The translations under genes were made by a program, and so were the position numbers. The notes beneath the pieces were generated by a model. It ran no database searches. It was not told where the DNA came from and worked only from the letters and a program-made list of their open reading frames with translations. A DNA stretch of 64,000 nt from Pezicula radicicola (lineage: Eukaryota; Ascomycota; Leotiomycetes; Helotiales; Dermateaceae). Numbering within the stretch: position 1 is the first letter of the stretch; every line of letters starts with the position of its first letter. Below, in pieces: positions 1 through 11,510 of the stretch. The stretch covers positions 2,057 through 66,056 of the forward strand of contig PDUO01000042.1 of assembly GCA_003008705.1 (NCBI GenBank). The letters are read 5' to 3'.

Positions 1-3000
1 ATAATTTATTATTCTAGATTAAAAGTAATTAGTATTAGTATAGTTATAAACTATTATTTAAGTATATTAAATACTTTCTAAACTTTTAGATTTTATTTAA
101 ATCTCTATTCTTTCTTTATAAGTTTTATAAATAATTAAATAACTCTTGAATAACCTTTAATAAATCTCCTATAGAAGTTTATAAAATCTAAGAAGATTTA
201 TACTTCTTTAACTATCTTAGGTTCTAGCTATATAAATATTATATTAACCTTAGTTATATCTATCTTAATTCTATTAATTNCTATAATAAATCCTAGAAAC
301 TTAAGTTCTATTTTATAAAACTTATATTTCTCTAGTTTAATAAGAAGCTTTACTTTCTTAAGCTTCTCTAGTATCTTCTTAATATACTCTATATACTTAT
401 TCTTTATCTTAGAAAAGATAAGTATATTATCTAAGTAAGTAATTATAAAGATATTAAGATATTTATATAATTATTTATTAATTATTCTTTAGTATAATAT
501 AAGTATATTTATAAGTCTAAATAGTATAATTAGATATTTAAATAAACTATAGTATATTTTAAATACTATCTTTTATTTATTACCTTTCTTTATCTAGATA
601 ATACTATATACTCCTTATATATCTAGAGTTATAAAGATCTTAATATCTTATATTCTATTATATAGTTTATTAATTAAGGGTAATAGGTATTTATCTTTAA
701 TAGTAATATTATTTAATTATTAATAGTCTATATAAAATTATAATAAGTTATCTAGTTTAGGTATATATAGAATTAAACTTATTACTAGTAATATAGATAG
801 TTATATATATCCCTTTTCTAGGTTTTTATTAATATATATCTTAAGACTATCTAACTCCTTTTCTAAGAGTTAATAAATAGATCTAAATATTAGACTCTTT
901 CCTAGTTTAATAAATATCTTATAGTCCTATAGCTAATACTCTAGAAGTACCTTATTCCTAGACCCTTCCTAGAATAGTAACTTATATTCCTTATATACTA
1001 TTAGTATTTTCTTTAATATAGAGGTCTAGACTAGGTTCTCTAGCTTATTAGAAGTTATATATAACTCCTCTTAGTCTAGAGATATCTTATCTCCTAAAAG
1101 TACTATATAGTTATTAATATACTAGTATTAGTTTATAGTAATCTACTCTTTCTACTAGTTAATCTAGGGATTATAAGTCTTTAACTAAGGTATACTAAGA
1201 ATTATTAAATAAGTCTCTAAAGTAATAAGATCTAGTTATATCTCTTTAGTATATCTCTTTAATATTTTTATAATTAATTAATTAATCTTATAGGTTATTA
1301 TCTCTTTATTTAATCTAATTAGTTCTCTATTAATAATACTTAGATAATATAGTTTCTACTTTATTAGAATCTTAAATCCTTTATCTAGTACTATACTTAT
1401 ATTAATAAAATTATCTATTATACCTAAGTCTACTATTACTTATAGTACTTATCTACCTAACTAGATTACTAGAAAAAGTTATTATCCTTTTCCTATTATA
1501 TATAATTCCTTCTTATTATATAGATTCCTAGACTCTTTATAATTATTTAATAATAGTCTTCTATTATTAAAGTCTCTTAGTTTTTTAATAATAAAGCTTC
1601 TAGTATTAAAGTAACTTTATTTAATATATAGGATATATTAATCTAATAGATAAACTTCCTTCTACTTAACTAATACCCTAATCCCTTCTTAGATAAGTAG
1701 TAGGTAGTATAGTTATCTATATAGTAGATTATCTATAATAATTAAATATATTAGAGATAATTAATTTTTATTATATCCTCCCTTTCTCTAAGTTTTATAA
1801 TTTTTATATTAATTTTACTCCTTTCTTTCTTAAGTATTTTATAAACTTAGTTTAGTTATTTCTAGAAGTTAATATTACTAATTAATTTATTCTAGTATTA
1901 TTAGCTATAGGTAATTATTATTTCTTCTCTTATTATAACCTCTCTAACTTATATCTTGATTAACTTCTCTAGTTTATATAATTAGTACTTATACTTAGTT
2001 ATCTTAAATAAGATATCTTCTAAGTATTTAATTTATATCTTCTTATCTATATTAAGGTTATATTTAGTAAGTTCTATCTTCCTTCTTAGATATTCCTTAA
2101 TTAGTTCTTTAAAAACTTCTATAGTAGATAATTATCTTAATAGGATTCTTAGTTATCTATATTCTAATACTATTATTTCTTTTATATTATTATCTTCTAA
2201 CTCCTTAGACTTCTTTAGTAACTTTATAGTTTTTATTAATATAGTAATATTTTTCTATAGTTTATTTTCTTCTTTGAATTTATCTAATTCAATAAGCTCT
2301 TTATTAAGTCTTATAACCTTAAAGATTTCTTTTAGTAATTTATTATACTCTATAGTATATAGTTATATTAATCTATTATAATCTTTTTATTCTATAGTAT
2401 TAAATTTATCTCTTCTTTCTAAGTAGTAACTTCTATCTTTACTTTTATAATTATAAGTAAGATATCTAGATTTTCTATAATTAAAATATATTTAGTTTTT
2501 TATATACTTCTTTCTTTCTTAGGGTAAAATTTCTTTTTAAAATATAATATCTAGTTCTATAGGATCTCTATAGTTATTATTTCTACTTATCCTACTTTTA
2601 CCTTTATCTAATCTTTTATATCTAGGGTTATATTTTCCTTTCTTTTTTATACTTCTTTTATACTATATATTATTAATCTTATAGATAGCTTTAATAAGAT
2701 CCTCTAGAGTATTAGTAGTTCCTTACTACCTTAGGAGTTTATCCTTTATTATATCTTTTAGCTCTTTTCTATACTAGTACTATAAAGTATTATCTCTCTA
2801 CTTAGTCCTAGTAGAGTAGTACTAGAAATCTCTAGTATAAGCTATAACTAACCCTTTCTATTATAATACCTTAATAACCCTTTCTACTTCTTTCTTTTTA
2901 TTTATTACTCTAAAGTTTAATTTAATTTCTTCTAAGAACCCTTTTTATAAACTAAAGATTTTAATAATTATATCCTTTATAATCTTATCCTTGATTTCTC

Positions 3001-3370
3001 TCTAGGAGTTAGTATTCTAAAGGTAGTCTTCTAAGAACCCCTTAATCTAGTTTATAACCTTTCCTTCTAGTAGTATAACTATCTAAAGAATCTACTTTAT
3101 CTATAATTAAAAGTACTCTCTATTAAATATAATATATAATTAGAGTTATAATAAGAATTTATAAAGTTTATTTTATTCTCTATTAAATAACTTAATAGTT
3201 TTATACTTTAGGTTTTTATTAATTTCTTTTATTAAAGTTATTATTATTTAGAAAGTAGTATATAAGATACTATCTATTATAGATATTATTACTTAACTTA
3301 ATATATATACTAGTACCTTATAGTTAGTACTTAAAGTATAATATATAAGAATCTCTTAGTCTTAATATTA
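1..3370 (-). mobile_element. RIP-degraded Ty3/Gypsy-type retroelement relic
   Basis: The stretch is extremely AT-rich, dominated by TpA, and almost lacks CpA, TpG and CpG, as expected after heavy RIP. Read on the minus strand, about 390-470 encodes a recognisable reverse-transcriptase core (an ITYLDNILIFSK-like string matching the family YLDDILIFS box). About 480-560 gives the preceding block resembling the Gypsy FR..YGLFEYLVMPFGLTNAP region. Stop codons are everywhere, so nothing is functional. The portion at about 2200-3300 would correspond to the gag/protease side of the same minus-strand element, but I cannot align it confidently. There is one undetermined base at 280. The left boundary is outside the window and the right boundary is approximate. 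Confidence 0.75.
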
Positions 3371-3899
3371 GTTAAAAGGGGTAATATTAAATTAATTAGA
3401 TAAGATAGAGGTACTATTACTAAGTTAAGATATAATAAGTTACTAAGTTACTAAGTATATATAAAGATACTATATTTAAGTTAAGTATAAAGCTCCTATC
3501 TAAGAGGGAATAACTATCTACTTATATAGAACCTTTATAAATATAGATTATTAAGATCTCTTAGATTAGTACTTTCTATAATTAATCTAACTAATCTAAC
3601 TAATCTACTAGTCCTTATTATATAATACTTATTATATAACCTCCTTACTTTATATACTACTTAGTTCTCTATACTAAGCCCCTTAGAGTCTATAGTTAAG
3701 CCTTAGACTAAGAGTCTTACTATATTTATAATAAATATATAGAAGAGTAAATCTCTAGACTATATATATAGAAATATAGGATATAGAGTAAAGACTATAA
3801 TATAAGATAATAAATAGATATAGAATATAATTATATAATATAATTAAAATTATTAATATTATTAAAGATAAAGTAGATATAAAAGAATATTAAATTATT
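3371..3899. other. RIP-mutated AT-rich DNA between the two retroelement relics
   Basis: The dinucleotide bias is the same as in the flanking relics. It probably holds LTR or leader sequence of one or both elements, but no LTR pair could be paired by eye. No coding potential is seen. Confidence 0.5.
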
Positions 3900-4640
3900 A
3901 TTATTTCTAAGACTTCCTACCTAGACTTTTATATAGTAATTTAGACTAAGTCTAATTATCTAATTAAAAATAAGACTTACTCTAATATACTACTACTAGA
4001 GATCTAATTACCTAAGGCCTTAAAGACTTTATAGATTTAAACTATAGTAGAGATTATAAAATATATAAGTTAATATCTAGCTTTATCTTTATATTTACTA
4101 ATAGCTTTATCTCCTAGAAGGTAATATACTAGAAGGCTTTAGTATTATTATCTACTAAAGCTAAGTACTATATACTTACTAATAGTATTAGAGAAGTAGT
4201 CTAGCTTTAGTATCTATTTAAGTATCTCTAATATAATAAAGATAATATCTATTATATTTAAATTAATAATAATAACTAATCTACCTTAGTACTAGTTAAG
4301 AACTCTAAGTTTTATTAGTAAACTAAGTATATAGAGATTTAATATTATTATATTTATAAATAAATTATAAATAATAAAGTTACTTTAATATTTATTTTAA
4401 TAAATTAAATAATTATAAATAGTTTAACTAAGTTACTTTCTAGTCTAAAATATATTATATTTATAAACTAAATAAACTTATATATTTAATATAAGTAAGA
4501 TTAAAGTTTTTAATTATTATAAAAATATTAAACTATAGATATAAGATATAAGATATAAAATATAATTAATATTAGTTTAATTTAGATATCTATTTAGGGG
4601 TATATTAAATAGTAAATTATTATTTAATATCTTATATAAC
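3900..4640 (+). mobile_element. RIP-degraded Ty1/Copia-type retroelement relic (RNase H end)
   Basis: On the plus strand, about 4095-4215 translates, through stops, to a string close to the Copia RNase H block ALSSTEAEYxALTxAxxEAxWL. About 4290-4440 matches the downstream KNPxFHxRTKHIDIRYHYIR and DxLTKPL blocks. The order and spacing fit the 3' end of a Copia pol. A purine-rich run near 4590-4603 followed by less biased sequence suggests that the 3' LTR begins around 4600 and may run to about 4790. The orientation is opposite to the neighbouring Gypsy relic, which suggests nested or adjacent independent insertions. All frames are broken. Confidence 0.75.
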
Positions 4641-5321
4641 TCACTATAGGAATAGACGACCTATTCCTCTTCTAGACTAGTGGTTAAGCTTAACTTAACT
4701 ACTTCTTCGATCTTCTAGTTAGTCTAGAACTCTATAACTATAATAATAATTGAATATTACTACTACTTATTACCCACTTACCTAATAGCCTTCCGCATGA
4801 ATATTGACTATATTCAACAGTTCCTAAAACTAAAATATTTTAACTTCGAGGTTAATAGTGGTATACACAAAAAGTGTACTACATAGGCTAAAATCGATGA
4901 ACACAATTCGGGAATACCACTGTTGATAACAAATCAATGATCGCTCGCAGGAGTTATGAGCGACTTGAGGCATTTTGGCCTGCTCCAATCTGGTTTCGTC
5001 GCCCCGCGATGAATCCTCACTTGTCTTTGATTGCTGTAATTTCGAAATATGCGGGGGAAGTAAAACAGCTCGGCAAGCCTTGCCATACTCGCATATAATA
5101 CTTTTGGCAATACCTATGTTCGTGTCAGAAGGTTGATTAATGTTTTGTTACATACCTATGAGCGACGCAGTCTCCACGACAGAATGGAAAGAATTATAGT
5201 CCAAGCCCATTATGAGCTCTGAATGAGGGTGAGTGAGACCTGACATAGCGCAACCTGGCAGCGGCGTGTAAGTCCTGTCAATCTCGTTGTCTAGTCAAAC
5301 ACCTGGGTTTTTGACTCGATT
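4641..5321. other. Possible LTR remnant, then promoter region of the RING gene
   Basis: Base composition changes from RIP-like to normal between about 4640 and 4800, marking the edge of the retroelement block. The rest is the presumed 5' region of the gene starting at 5322. No other feature is recognised. Confidence 0.4.
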
Positions 5322-6104
5322 ATGGCAACTGCTCCACAACCTGGTAGCTTAGGGGACGATCACAACAAAGTGGCAATCTCGATGGCCATTCTCGTGGTAG
5401 TACTTATCATCGTCGTTGCGTGGTTCACGAATCGAAAGCGGCATCTTGTCATCATCCCTGCTTCTGTAAGAAATCAGCGAAGGCGCGAGGAGGAGCGCTA
5501 CCAGAAAGAAATTGGACGTTCCCTCCTGGAATCATTACCAGTCATCAGGTATAGCACGAGGCGACCGCCGAATGAGCAAAGCCATAGCGAAATCCATGAC
5601 TCTGCCTGGACTACCTATCCGCCGCGAAGACAACTCCAAGCAAATATAAATGGAGAGAAGCCACGGGTTATACATACTGAAGCAGCGGTAATCGCCAGGG
5701 CGAACGAGTGCAAATCAGAAACGATTGTCAACTCCGACACACCAGATGACAAGCTTAGAATACCACCAGAAGAAGACGCGTTGCAGAACGGAGGTCAATC
5801 AGGTTCATCCCCCGACCCTGCCAGTTGCTCTGTCTGCACAGAGAATTTTGCAGAGAACGAAAACGTTCGGATACTTCCTTGCGGCCACATCTATCACCGA
5901 CAATGTATCGATCCATGGCTCTTGGATTTCGGTGGGTCGTGTCCATTATGGTAAGTCATCCTCCGTTGACAAAGTCTTCAAGAGCGCGTTAAACAATGAT
6001 GATCTGATTATTTCAAACATTGTAGTAGAAAGCCCTTACAAAAAGTCCTGTTATCTCCTCCCTCCCTTCCAGCGCCTCCTAGACCAGCTCGGCTATCACA
6101 TTAA
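5322..6104 (+). CDS. Membrane-anchored RING-H2 E3 ubiquitin ligase
   Basis: Two exons, 5322..5950 and 6026..6104, give 235 aa; the 75-nt intron has a GTAAGT donor and the splice rebuilds the last Cys codon of the RING. Residues about 16-38 form one hydrophobic segment (AISMAILVVVLIIVVAWF) followed by basic residues. The middle is polar and likely disordered. A complete RING-H2 finger follows, with ligands C169, C172, C187, H189, H192, C195, C207 and C210. In this class (PA-TM-RING/ATL-like architectures) the RING recruits an E2 and ubiquitinates membrane or endosomal cargo. The PA domain is absent and the C-terminus ends about 25 residues after the RING. The substrate is unknown. The function as an E3 is inferred from the finger alone. 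Confidence 0.85.
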
Positions 6105-7386
6105 GGGGGCAAATAAGCGGAGCCTTGGCAGACCAGCATTCGATCATGGTTAAAACAGGGGTTTTTATCAGCAGGAATCAGACACCCAGATTGTATGATA
6201 TAATCTCCTTGGGATTCTCGGGGAAATATATTGAATTCAAAAACCGACGTATCCTCTCCACTGGTATACCTCTACACGAAAGCCTCCCAGCGTCTAAATC
6301 TCTTTCACAAAGCCCACCTCAACCAAACTATCAGTCGGAATATTTATATCCACCATCTTTATCCTACTATTCTCCCTCTACAAGAACATCAAATGCACCC
6401 TCCTAAAATTATCTGTCCCCTGTCTAATCTTTATCGCTTCCTTGTCTATCACATCCAAGCTGTGACGTTACAGCCATGTTGAGAGCATCGAGTTACACCC
6501 AAACAGCTAGAGAGTGCTCTATAGGAGATAGATTCAACGAGTTACCGCGGGTTATAAATAAAGTTAGTTGTCCAACGATTAGTCGCCTAAGATCTAGAGA
6601 GACGATTGAATCTATATAGCTGGCAAGAAACGCTTTCATCAATAATACTTCTTAAGAGTCATCAAAAGGTAGATTAGGCAAAGTAGAGAGCGTCGCTAGT
6701 TATAGAAATATAATAAAGTAGGGTGTTCTAGCTAATCCTAGCGCGCTTAGACTATATGTACGCTTTCTAGTGTAGCGGCTAATAAGACTACTAGAACTAA
6801 GTATAAAATAATATAATTAATTAATTCCCTAGCTAATATAATTTCTAATTATCATTTAATAGCATCAGTAATAAAAATACTAATATAAGCGAACTCACGT
6901 TTCTTCTTAGAAGGCATGAATTTTATACTATATAATTCGATTTCAGAGCCCATATTAGTTCGTGCCACTTGCAATGGCCATATAATTCAACTAAGGTGTT
7001 CCTGTCTTAGGCCTCTATAAGCCACTTGTAAGTTTCCTATTTTATACGTGAAATTTTGCCTCGCGACAACCTCCGAAATAGGGAATTTTTCTTACCAAGA
7101 ATTTACTAAGGTGTAAGAAATTTCACAGCAACCGTTTTCTTTTCCGGGATATTCTTCTTCTCCGTCGTGACGCATATAAATCGCCTTAGAATCGTCTTTA
7201 GGCGAGAGCAGTCTATTGGAGGAAATTATATAACAAGGGTTGCAAGAGTCTTCCTTGCTTGAGGTCACCTTTGTAGAGCTTTTTATAATTATCATAGTGC
7301 TCGCTTAAGTTCCCGTCTCGGTTAAGGGTTTTCTCGCCGAGATCTGCAAGCGCCATTTGTAATCCTCAATACATTATCCTTCTACT
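6105..7386. other. Intergenic, partly AT-rich relic DNA
   Basis: From about 6500 to 6900 the sequence is AT-rich with a mild RIP-like bias, suggesting an old unidentified repeat. Short open frames exist but none has a recognisable domain or splice logic. The right end is the 3' flank of the minus-strand gene ending at 7387. Confidence 0.4.
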
Positions 7387-9808
7387 TCACGTTGTCTCTT
7401 CACCTTCTCTTGATTCCTCATTGTGCCCATCGGAAATTCCTGTGTTTGATCTTTGCCCATCTCTAAGCCATTTCCTATACCGTTCGTTTCGTACCCAATG
7501 ATGAAGATTCATATCATACCGGCCACCGTCTCTAAGACCCTCTTTCAAAAAAAAGATTTCGGAGTAGCTTGGCTCCGGCAGCAAAGTCAAAATTCTTGCC
7601 CATTTCTCTGTGATAGCACCTTCAGAGGTGTAGGCCTGGTCAACGAAATCGCGCCATAGTTCGACTGACTCGATCGCCACACTTTCAGGTACATCAAACC
7701 ATTCTCTATGCTCCTGCTCAACTGTCTCGCTGCTAGATTCATGCAGATGATGCTGGCAGGTCATTTTAGCTCGGAAATTCTGCAACTCTAAATGAACAAG
7801 TTTTGCGACTCGCTGGGGATACTTGGCATGTATGGAGTCAACTTCGACTTCATCCAAATCTCGAAGTTGGCATTCGGCTTGAATCTGTTGTTTATAGCAG
7901 TTGATATCTTTCGCTTTCCCAATTTTCACCAGCTTTCCATCGAGTGACTTGAAAATGTACACATAGCCCCCTTGTGGAATCGTTGACTTCATCTCTTTGA
8001 TCAGGTTGCTGTCAATGATGGCTTGAGAGTGGCTCTGGATCGACTGCTGGGCGGCTCCCTCGAATAAGGACGGAGTATTACGCATTAGAGGCTGTGCATT
8101 TTGAGCACCCATTCGATCTTCAAGTGGAATCGCTTCTTCAATAACTGCTTTAGATACCGAAGAGATATCGGCCTCTGGCCGAAGAAGCTCATCTATTAGC
8201 CTCAAATCGATAAAACCCTCTGACATAATAGCTGATGTATCTGTAGATTCCCAATCCGAGGCTGTACTTGTGCCATCCTCTAAATTATCGCTTGTACTGA
8301 GTGGCTCAAGAGCTGGTGCTGAGGTTGGTGGGCTGGTAATTATCGATGTCTCTAAATTTACAGGCCTAGTTCTCGGATAGTCCGCTGCACGAGTCTCTTG
8401 GGAAAAGTTAGTATTCTGCGAGGTCATTGTTGTTGGAAACTTACCAGATAAGTACCCGGATTCAAGAGAACTCCAACTCTTCGGTGTCGTTTTAAATTCA
8501 GAATTTGACGGCATATCGGGTAGAGAGAAGTCGGAATCATGCCTTTGAAAATCTAATGGTGTCTTGAGAGGAGGCCGTAGGGAGTCGCCTCCAGCGCATC
8601 CATTGCTTATGATGTTGTATTCCTCACTCTGATGTGCAGACCTCTTAGATGCTGATCTCGGTCTATTCATGTTCGTCGGAAATGCAACTTCAACACTACT
8701 TTCGTTGCGAAAAAACTGGACAGACATCCAGTAGTCGGCATTAAACTTCGACATTGCTTCTTCCTTGGGTAATCGCTGTTTTGCGAAGGCGGCCCACCTC
8801 TTAGAGTAGATTACTGGTAGTTCTCCAAGTGCATGTCCGGGACAGAGAACAAGCAGAGGCAGGTCAATATAAAGCTCTGCTTCAAACATACTAGAGGAGC
8901 TTAAAAGCTGTCGAGCCTTAAGCAGATGTTCTTCATCTATAGTTTCCTGACATCGCCAACCATCCGACGTCATCGCGATACATTTCAGATGTTCTTGGTA
9001 CATGATTTCAAGTTTCGCGACTCCAGATTCAATCGAGGCGTAGGACTCCATATTTACGAGAACTGAAACTTCCGGTAGATCTCTGCTTGTATGATCAGGC
9101 CTAGGCTCTGAAGGAGCGGGTTTGTCATGATTTCTATGGACTTCCAACTGATCCGTGGTTTGTAGGTCATTTGTACGACTGTGTTCTGTTGTAAAGTTAG
9201 AAGGATTCTAATCAGAGTCAAGAATGTCACTCCAGTTGAAAGTCCAACCAGAGTCTTTCCGCCAACTTGGCTTTTGCTGAACTGGAGAACAACTTACCTT
9301 TTGTGGGACTATTAGGTGCTGAAGCTGGCCTTCCTTGATTACCTGCTATGGGTTTGGAGGAAGCAGGAACCTTTGACAGAGAGTGCTCTTTATTGTCGAT
9401 GGCAATGGCTGATTGGTAGTCGATAATTATGTTCTCGTAGTGCGGAGTATCTTGCTTCGAGCCGTATACGGACAACCAGTCAAGAAATAATGCATTGTAA
9501 TAGACAGTCTTCTCCCAGTGGGTGGAGCAGAGCATCAAAGGCAGCAGTTTGATAGGGGTCTGGACGTCGGCCATGTCCAACCGATCCAAATTGGCAAGGA
9601 AAACCGAGTCAATTAAGGGTATTTCTCTGCGACATTTCCTAAGGGAATGAAAAGCGGCGCAAGTAACGAAGCCAGTCTGCGAAGTCTTCAAGTTCTCGAG
9701 CGCTTCATTAAATGATATGACCCGTCGCCTTGATTGTGGTTTATGGGCCTCATGCGGACTTCTAAGGGCTGACATAACGCCATTCTTTAGAGCTAAGAGG
9801 GTTGGCAT
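7387..9808 (-). CDS. T5orf172/GIY-YIG-like (DUF1766) protein with duplicated Cys/His module
   Basis: Two exons, 9808..9298 and 9185..7387, give 769 aa; the donor is GTAAGT, and the acceptor CAG at 9186 is the one that restores the frame. The C-terminal third carries a GIY-YIG-like T5orf172 domain: GGYVYIF, then VKIGKAKD, a central Arg/Lys-rich stretch, and the closing EWFDVPE. In fungi this domain is found in DUF1766 proteins such as fission-yeast Mug113; the domain belongs to the GIY-YIG nuclease fold but activity is unproven. The N-terminal half contains two similar segments (about residues 47-100 and 219-275), each of the form C-x(6-9)-RC ... LPLxxLCxxH. I infer a duplicated zinc-binding unit. 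The middle is Ser/Thr/Pro-rich and probably disordered. Confidence 0.8.
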
Positions 9809-11510
9809 TGGAAAAATGTTTTGAATGTGTGGTGTTTTTATAAGAATAGTAGGTGTAAAAGTGAGGAGGATCTAAGTGGATAGAGATGGTTATTGAGAAA
9901 TTGAGAATATAAGAACTGGAAAAGAACCATACCCGCAAAGATGAGCAGCTAGGCGAGTTCGCCACGTACCATTCGCAGAGCCCTGTTTCAAACTCATTGT
10001 GGTTGGCTGTGCAATCCTGCATGAGGAGGTATGCAGTAGCCCTTATTTGGAAGAAAATCATACCACAGTGGCAGCGTTACGCCCAGATACCAAGGATTAT
10101 GTGGTTCATCATTTGCTCCTTCCTTATACGGTATAACAACCGACCTCTTGCTTCCCGAAACGGCACTGGACCAACATTCTTGAACCGTCTGGCTGGGACT
10201 TTCGGAAACCCCAAGGCCTTGGGCCTCTATTACTGTTTCTGAAGGGTCTTGGTGATTGGGATTTTGGGGTTTGGGGAATCTTAATGTGGCTGGAGGGTTT
10301 GTGGTTTTGTGGTTTAGTTTTGGTTTTTGATGGGGGAAAAGAAGTTGGAGGGCTATAGTGCTTTCGAATCAGAAATAGAGTGTGAGTAGGTATTTCTAAT
10401 AGCTGAATTCATTTATGTGAGTTTTTCGTGTCGCTGTAATACATGCATTCTGAAGTACGGATTATTAACTAGGAGGTAATGTGTGGTTCTGGTATCGGAA
10501 ATGAAGTTTTGAAGTTTATAGAAATGATGATTCTTGTTTTCATTATAGGTACACATTTTTCTTAAGAAGAAGATGGGTTACTAAATTCAAGTTAATTACG
10601 CAAATCAAGTTCAAGTGAGCTGCTCAAGTAATCACATGGTTCAAACAAGTTACACCTATTCAAGATTAAGTGGATTGCCCGAGCTAGATGGATTATCTGA
10701 GCTACTTGAATTAACCAAATGCAAGTTCAAGCAACTCACTATACTTCAGTGCGTTGCGCAATCCAAGCAACCTACCCAACGTAAAATTTAAGTAGGTAGC
10801 CTATTTAACTTAATAAGTAAATTAATAGTCCATTCAGCGCCTGAACCCCGAGATATAATCATATGCCGTTTCCAATAATTCGCAGAATATACTTATAGAT
10901 ATTGAGATTTTTTAAGCTGGATCAAATGTTCTGATACCTGCTCTTAGTGCTTGCATCATCACATAAAGATACTTGGGTGCCTTAATATGTCTGGATGTTC
11001 GAATGATGAGTCAGTGAAGCATCAAACTTTCATCAAGAAATAGGAACTCTATATCCTACCTTTAAATTGACTTAATGATCGTTATTGATTCTATGATGTT
11101 ATCAATACTTTGGCGTAACTTTGTACTATTTCTGATATCTCCAATTTATCGACTGTCAATGATCTCATGGTAGGCCGCAATACGTTTAGTGCGAGTTCGG
11201 TGTGGGACCGACTGTTTTACTAAAGGGGCTTTAGTATGGTATTCAATTTTTGACAAGGCCAGACTCCTGACGTTGAATTTCGATTATATCATAACTCTAG
11301 TGTCTTCAGCAAATAGAGTTGTTGGGTGACGAGTGAGATCGAAATAAAGGATTGTCATGTGCAATATCTACGAGACTAAGAAAGACGAGCTCCCCATACA
11401 TGGTCTTTGAACCACAACTTCGTACACTCCCAAACACATCAACGAAGAAAATAAGTACCAGATCACTTTAGAGTAGACTTTGAATCCCTCTGAACGTGAT
11501 TGCTGCTCAG
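9809..11510. other. Intergenic spacer with a degenerate short repeat
   Basis: Between the T5orf172 gene (minus) and the long coiled-coil gene (plus), so it holds both 5' regions. About 10580-10810 holds the degenerate repeat described separately. No gene is recognised in the remainder. Confidence 0.5.
10580..10810. repeat. Degenerate ~18-bp repeat array, copy 1
   Basis: Repeated variants of AAGT-n-AGTTACTCAAATC and its complement: caagttaattacgcaaat, caagtgagctgctcaagta and caagttacacctattcaag occur head to tail, later in inverted sense (gagctacttgaattaacc). The same motif recurs at 23095-23315 and 35700-35755. Confidence 0.55.

Noticed and set aside
9186..9297. Acceptor TAG at 9208 in the T5orf172 gene
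   Set aside because: It leads to an immediate stop; the CAG at 9186 keeps the frame and total length divisible by three.
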